DNA from: Muribaculaceae bacterium
GTDB taxonomy: Bacteria > Bacteroidota > Bacteroidia > Bacteroidales > Muribaculaceae
Length of the DNA stretch: 64,000 nucleotides
Assembly: GCA_022509085.1 (NCBI GenBank)
Contig: JAFLTW010000003.1
Location: forward strand, 124,001 to 188,000
Reading direction: 5' to 3'
Shown here: one piece after another, positions 60,734-64,000 of the stretch
Layout: the number at the start of each line of letters is the position of its first letter
Numbering within the stretch: position 1 is the stretch's first letter
Program-made: the position numbers and the translations under genes
The notes under the pieces: generated by a model
Database searches by the model: none
What the model was told of the DNA's origin: nothing
Seen by the model: only the letters and a program-made list of their open reading frames with translations

Positions 60734-62545
60734 TTAAGCCACTCCGAGGGGTTTGTCTTCGGGGCGGGCGGGTTTAAACTGATGCTTCACGCCCTCCACC
60801 ACATTGAGCATGTAGTCGCCGAGTTTTTCGGCCTCGCCGATGAGGTCCATGAAGAAGATTCCCTGTTCGTAGTTATATTGCCGGTTGTTGATGTTGTAGA
60901 TATTCTCGTCGCGCAGGCGGTTGCGGAAGTTGTTGATCTCGCGCTCGCGGTTGTAGGCTGCGATGATGCGGGCGTCTTCCGGGGTCTCCATCTGGCGCAG
61001 GAGTTCGAGCATGTTGTTCATGGCGCCGTCTACCAGGTCGTACATCATGTCGATCTCCTTCACGATTTCCGCGCCAAACTCCACATGGGCCTGGTTCTTG
61101 CGCGTAAGGGTTTTGGCGATGTTGAAGCAGCCGTCGGCAATCGACTCTATCTCGCTGATTATGCGCAGCATACCGGCTACCCTCATCTTGCCTTCAGGGC
61201 TCAGACGCCCCTCGGCCACCTTATTGAGGAAGCCGGCAATCTCGAGCTCCATGCGGTCGGAAATCTCCTCATACTTCTCCAGGCGCGAGTAGAGTGTGGA
61301 ATATTCGTCGGCTTTCGGGTCCATATGGATCAGCTGCCTGCCCATGTCGAGCATCCGCTTCACCCTCTCCCCGTAGACGGCTATCTCCTTCTGTGCCTGG
61401 GCTATGTTGAGCTCAGAGGCGCTGAGAATACCGCGGTTGATAAACTTGAGCGAGAATTCCTCCTCCTCGTCTTTGTGGCGCTGGGGCATAATCCAGCATA
61501 CGGCCTTGACGTAGAGTTTGGTAAACCATATCATCACCAGGAGGTTGCAGGCGTTGAAGACGGTGGGAAACATTGCCAGGCCGAAAGCCACGGCGCCCTG
61601 CGCCTTGGCCGTGAGGCCTCCGGCTGGGTTGAGCAACGTGGAGTCGGCCATCTTCATCTCCTGGGCCTTCGTGATGTCGAGGGGGTTTAGGCCCTGGCAG
61701 GCTCCCGTGATGTCGCCCACGAGTTTTACGAAGGGTATGAAGACGCAGAGCACGATTATGGAGCCTATCACGTTGAAGAGCACGTGGCCCATGGCCGTGC
61801 GCCGCGCGGCAAGGTTACCGCTCAGAGAGGCGAGCACCGGGGTGATGGTGGTTCCGATGTTGCCGCCCAGGATTATGGCGCATCCCAGCTCGAACGAGAT
61901 CCACCCCTGAGAACACATGATAAGGGTGATGGCAAAAGTTGCCGCCGAGCTCTGGGCCACCATCGTGAGCACGATGCCTATGCCGAAAAATATCAGCACG
62001 GAGCCTATGCCGAGGCTGGTGAAGTCGGTGACAAACTGGAGCATGCCGGGATTCTGCTGCAGGTCGGGCACATATTTGCTGATCAGGTCGAGGCCCATGA
62101 AGAGGAAGCAGAACCCGATGAGGAACTCGCCCGAGCTCTTGTAGACGCTCTTCTTCATGAAGAGCATCGGCACGCCGATGGCCAGCAGGAGAATGGAATA
62201 GTCGGAAATGGATACCTCAAACGAGAAGGCCGAGATTATCCAGGTGGTGACGGTAGTGCCCACGTTGGCGCCGAAGATCACGGCCATGGCCTGCTGCAGG
62301 CTCATGAGGCCGGCGTTGACGAAGCTCACCACCATCACCGTCGAGGCCGACGACGACTGGATGAGTGCCGTGATGATGATGCCGGTGAAGACGCCGGCCA
62401 CACGGTTTTTCGTCATGGCTCCCAGGATGTTGCGCAGGCGGTCGCCGGCCACTTTCTGGAGGCCCTCGCTCATCACCTTCATGCCGTAGAGGAAGAGGCA
62501 TACGGAGCCCAGGAGGCAGATAAAGTCAAATATCGTGTAGTTCAT
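60734..62545 (-). CDS. Na/Pi cotransporter family protein with PhoU-like domain
   Basis: The 603-residue protein has two inverted Na/Pi modules with the QSSSA motifs ('ALIQSSSASTVMVVSFVNAG' and 'VAQSSAATFAITLIM') within about ten membrane helices (1-370). A cytosolic PhoU-like helical domain follows (about 400-570, 'EYSTLYSRLEKYEEISDRME', 'IISEIESIADGCFNIAKTL'). It probably imports phosphate or related anions with sodium. The gene lies 17 bases upstream of manC in transcription order. Confidence 0.9.
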   Translation of the reverse strand: MNYTIFDFICLLGSVCLFLYGMKVMSEGLQKVAGDRLRNILGAMTKNRVAGVFTGIIITALIQSSSASTVMVVSFVNAGLMSLQQAMAVIFGANVGTTVTTWIISAFSFEVSISDYSILLLAIGVPMLFMKKSVYKSSGEFLIGFCFLFMGLDLISKYVPDLQQNPGMLQFVTDFTSLGIGSVLIFFGIGIVLTMVAQSSAATFAITLIMCSQGWISFELGCAIILGGNIGTTITPVLASLSGNLAARRTAMGHVLFNVIGSIIVLCVFIPFVKLVGDITGACQGLNPLDITKAQEMKMADSTLLNPAGGLTAKAQGAVAFGLAMFPTVFNACNLLVMIWFTKLYVKAVCWIMPQRHKDEEEEFSLKFINRGILSASELNIAQAQKEIAVYGERVKRMLDMGRQLIHMDPKADEYSTLYSRLEKYEEISDRMELEIAGFLNKVAEGRLSPEGKMRVAGMLRIISEIESIADGCFNIAKTLTRKNQAHVEFGAEIVKEIDMMYDLVDGAMNNMLELLRQMETPEDARIIAAYNREREINNFRNRLRDENIYNINNRQYNYEQGIFFMDLIGEAEKLGDYMLNVVEGVKHQFKPARPEDKPLGVA

Positions 62546-62586
62546 GTGGATTCTATGGTTTCTGCATTGGCAAAATTAGCAAAAAA

Positions 62587-63489
62587 TCAGGGATTATCAT
62601 ACTGCTCGAGGGCCTTCTTAAGCTCGTTGGTGACCATAAGCTGCAGCTCACGGGGCTCGAGCACCTTCACCCCGTCGCCGAGACTCATGAGCTCGTGGAC
62701 GAGTTCGTAGTTGAGCTTGAGGCGGTATTTGAAGATGGAGTGGTCGGGTCCGGTGAGCTCCTCTTCCTGCGAGTGGTGGAGGGGGAGAGCCCTGAAGTAT
62801 TTGGCCTGCGTGCGGGTGGTATGCAGCCTTACGGTGCGCTCCTCGGCCTTCGAGGAGGTGACGCCAAGGATGTTGCCGAAGAGCTCGCCTATCGTTAGGC
62901 CGGCAGGGAGCTCGAAGTGGTCGCCGGTCTCCTCCACGGCCTTAACTCGGTCGAGGGCATACGTTCGCAGGTCGGCGGACTTCACCCTCCGGCCTATCAT
63001 ATACCATCGCTGCTTGTAGCGCTTCAGGAAGTAGGGGTGAAACTCGATGCTCTTCTCGGTCATCGAGCGGTTGAATCCGGCATAGTCAAACCGTATTGCG
63101 GCTCCGGCTCTGAGGGCTGCGATTACCGCCGGGAGAAACTCGCGTGCCGAAGGCACCTCCTCCACCTCGATGCGGTCGGCGATGTCGGGGGAGTCGGCAA
63201 GCAGGTTGTTGATGGCGAAGGAGTCGAGCAGCCAGTCGGTCATGCCGTTTGAGGCCCTGTCTGCGCCCCGTTCCACATAGTATTCACCCCGCGAGTTGCA
63301 GGCGATCTCCACCTTGAAGATCTCTTCCACGGCGCGCCTGTAGTGGTAGAAGGTGCGTTCCGGCAGGGGGTTGCCGTCTCCCACGTTGCTCTTGAGCCAG
63401 AGGTCGTTGAGCTGGGCCCTTGTGAGCTTGCCGTGGCTGCTCAGGGCGTCGGCCAACCAGATGTAGCGCGCTATGAGGTTCTTGTTCAT
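62587..63489 (-). CDS. WYL-domain transcriptional regulator
   Basis: The 300-residue protein has an N-terminal winged-helix ('RYIWLADALSSHGKLTRAQL', 'LPERTFYHYRRAVEEIF') and a WYL domain ('RFDYAGFNRSMTEKSIEFHP', 'YFLKRYKQRWYMIGRR', 'LRTYALDRVKAVEETG') with a WCX-type C-terminal extension. WYL proteins respond to nucleotides or single-stranded DNA and often regulate defence or DNA-damage genes. Its start overlaps the stop of the upstream partial gene by 4 bases. Confidence 0.9.
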   Translation of the reverse strand: MNKNLIARYIWLADALSSHGKLTRAQLNDLWLKSNVGDGNPLPERTFYHYRRAVEEIFKVEIACNSRGEYYVERGADRASNGMTDWLLDSFAINNLLADSPDIADRIEVEEVPSAREFLPAVIAALRAGAAIRFDYAGFNRSMTEKSIEFHPYFLKRYKQRWYMIGRRVKSADLRTYALDRVKAVEETGDHFELPAGLTIGELFGNILGVTSSKAEERTVRLHTTRTQAKYFRALPLHHSQEEELTGPDHSIFKYRLKLNYELVHELMSLGDGVKVLEPRELQLMVTNELKKALEQYDNP

Positions 63490-64000
63490 TTGCTTAGCTT
63501 TTCTCCTCGAGGCACGACATTGCGCTCATAGTCGGTCTTGGCGTCCCGGAAGGTGTAGGAAGCCACGGTGGCCTTCCCCCAGCGTATCGACATGAAGTAT
63601 TGAAACTGCGGGTCGGTGAGCAGGGCGAGGGTCCACTCCCGCGGCGAGGTGCGGTGGAAGTGTTTGGTGGCGTTGATGAGTCCGATCTGCTCCAGCATCC
63701 CCTCGGTGAGTTCGCGGCAGGTGGCCTCCACGGTGTTGAGCCCGTCGTAACACTGCCCGATGTAGTATACGAGGCTGTCGCTCTGGCTCTGCAGCTGCCA
63801 GAGCTGGTAGCTGCCGCGGAAGATTTTCTCGAAGTCGTGGTCGAATGCCGACACCTTGATGTAGGGAATGGTGGTGCGGAATTTGAGGCTGATGCTGTCG
63901 GGGAGGTCGCCGGTAGAGTAATAGATGCTGTCGGCTATCTCGTAAATCCTGTTCTGGTCGAGTATCTTGCCGAGCCAGAGTCCGGTGTCGTCGAAGCGTT
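63486..64000 (-). CDS. uncharacterised protein, 5' end beyond the window
   Basis: The frame is open to the window end, so the true start lies outside. At least 170 residues are visible, including 'GDLPDSISLKFRTTIPYIKV', 'LVYYIGQCYDGLNTVEATCR' and 'FRDAKTDYERNVVPRGEKLS'. It is not recognised. The ATGA overlap with the WYL regulator gene suggests one transcription unit and a related role. Confidence 0.7.
   Translation of the reverse strand, partial: RFDDTGLWLGKILDQNRIYEIADSIYYSTGDLPDSISLKFRTTIPYIKVSAFDHDFEKIFRGSYQLWQLQSQSDSLVYYIGQCYDGLNTVEATCRELTEGMLEQIGLINATKHFHRTSPREWTLALLTDPQFQYFMSIRWGKATVASYTFRDAKTDYERNVVPRGEKLSK

Overview
The window looks like a chromosomal segment of a gut-type Bacteroidales bacterium, perhaps Muribaculaceae; the family is an inference and was not tested. 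The signs are promoters of the Bacteroidota type (TTTG, about 19 bases, TAnnTTTG), a FimA/Mfa-type fimbrial operon built from lipoproteins, TonB-receptor and PG1058-like barrels, DUF4271 and DUF2723 proteins, and secreted proteins with short SSC or AGC lipoboxes. Core genes are GC-rich. The segments at about 1-7.6 kb, 39.6-46.5 kb and 53.3-56.9 kb are visibly AT-richer and look acquired.

Layout. 1-7.6 kb: an uncharacterised envelope operon with an OmpA-anchored inner-membrane protein, small soluble proteins that share a repeated domain, two lipoproteins (one DUF6175-like), a voltage-gated-type ion channel with a non-canonical pore, and a pyroglutamyl-peptidase-like enzyme. 7.8-10.3 kb: a cupin, a YncE-like repeat protein and a DUF488 protein. 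10.4-25.8 kb: an eight-gene fimbrial lipoprotein operon followed by an outer-membrane receptor-like barrel. 25.8-35.3 kb: a DUF2723 membrane glycosyltransferase, an NAD-dependent epimerase, DUF4271, a HemD-like protein and a PEP/pyruvate-binding regulator-like protein. 35.3-38.2 kb: a three-gene steroid or bile-acid reduction cluster (5-alpha-reductase, OYE-type flavin reductase, SDR). 38.3-39.3 kb: an outer-membrane barrel.

39.3-58.6 kb is an accessory region organised around comM. The intact comM (56949-58604) is followed by AAA ATPase, putative nuclease and DUF262 genes. Three degraded copies of the comM 3' end lie further along (52.5-53.3, 46.07-46.13 and 39.4-39.6 kb). They separate gene cassettes: (i) AAA, PD-(D/E)XK-like and DUF262; (ii) gph-like, a helical-repeat protein, tRNA-Ser(GCU), recD2, a DJ-1/PfpI protein and a broken toxin-antitoxin pair; (iii) a DUF1016 nuclease, a structured leader, a small P-loop NTPase and a second DUF6175-type envelope operon that is paralogous to the one at 1.7-3.9 kb. 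58.6-64 kb returns to core genes: a thioredoxin-like lipoprotein, manC, a Na/Pi cotransporter, a WYL regulator and a partial gene.

Best candidates for undescribed biology: the OmpA/channel/peptidase envelope operon and its DUF6175 paralogue; serial accretion of cassettes at the comM 3' end; the ATPase-nuclease-DUF262 cassette; and two structured non-coding regions (44.4-44.7 kb, and 49.7-50.1 kb downstream of tRNA-Ser). No integrase, transposase, rRNA or CRISPR array was seen.
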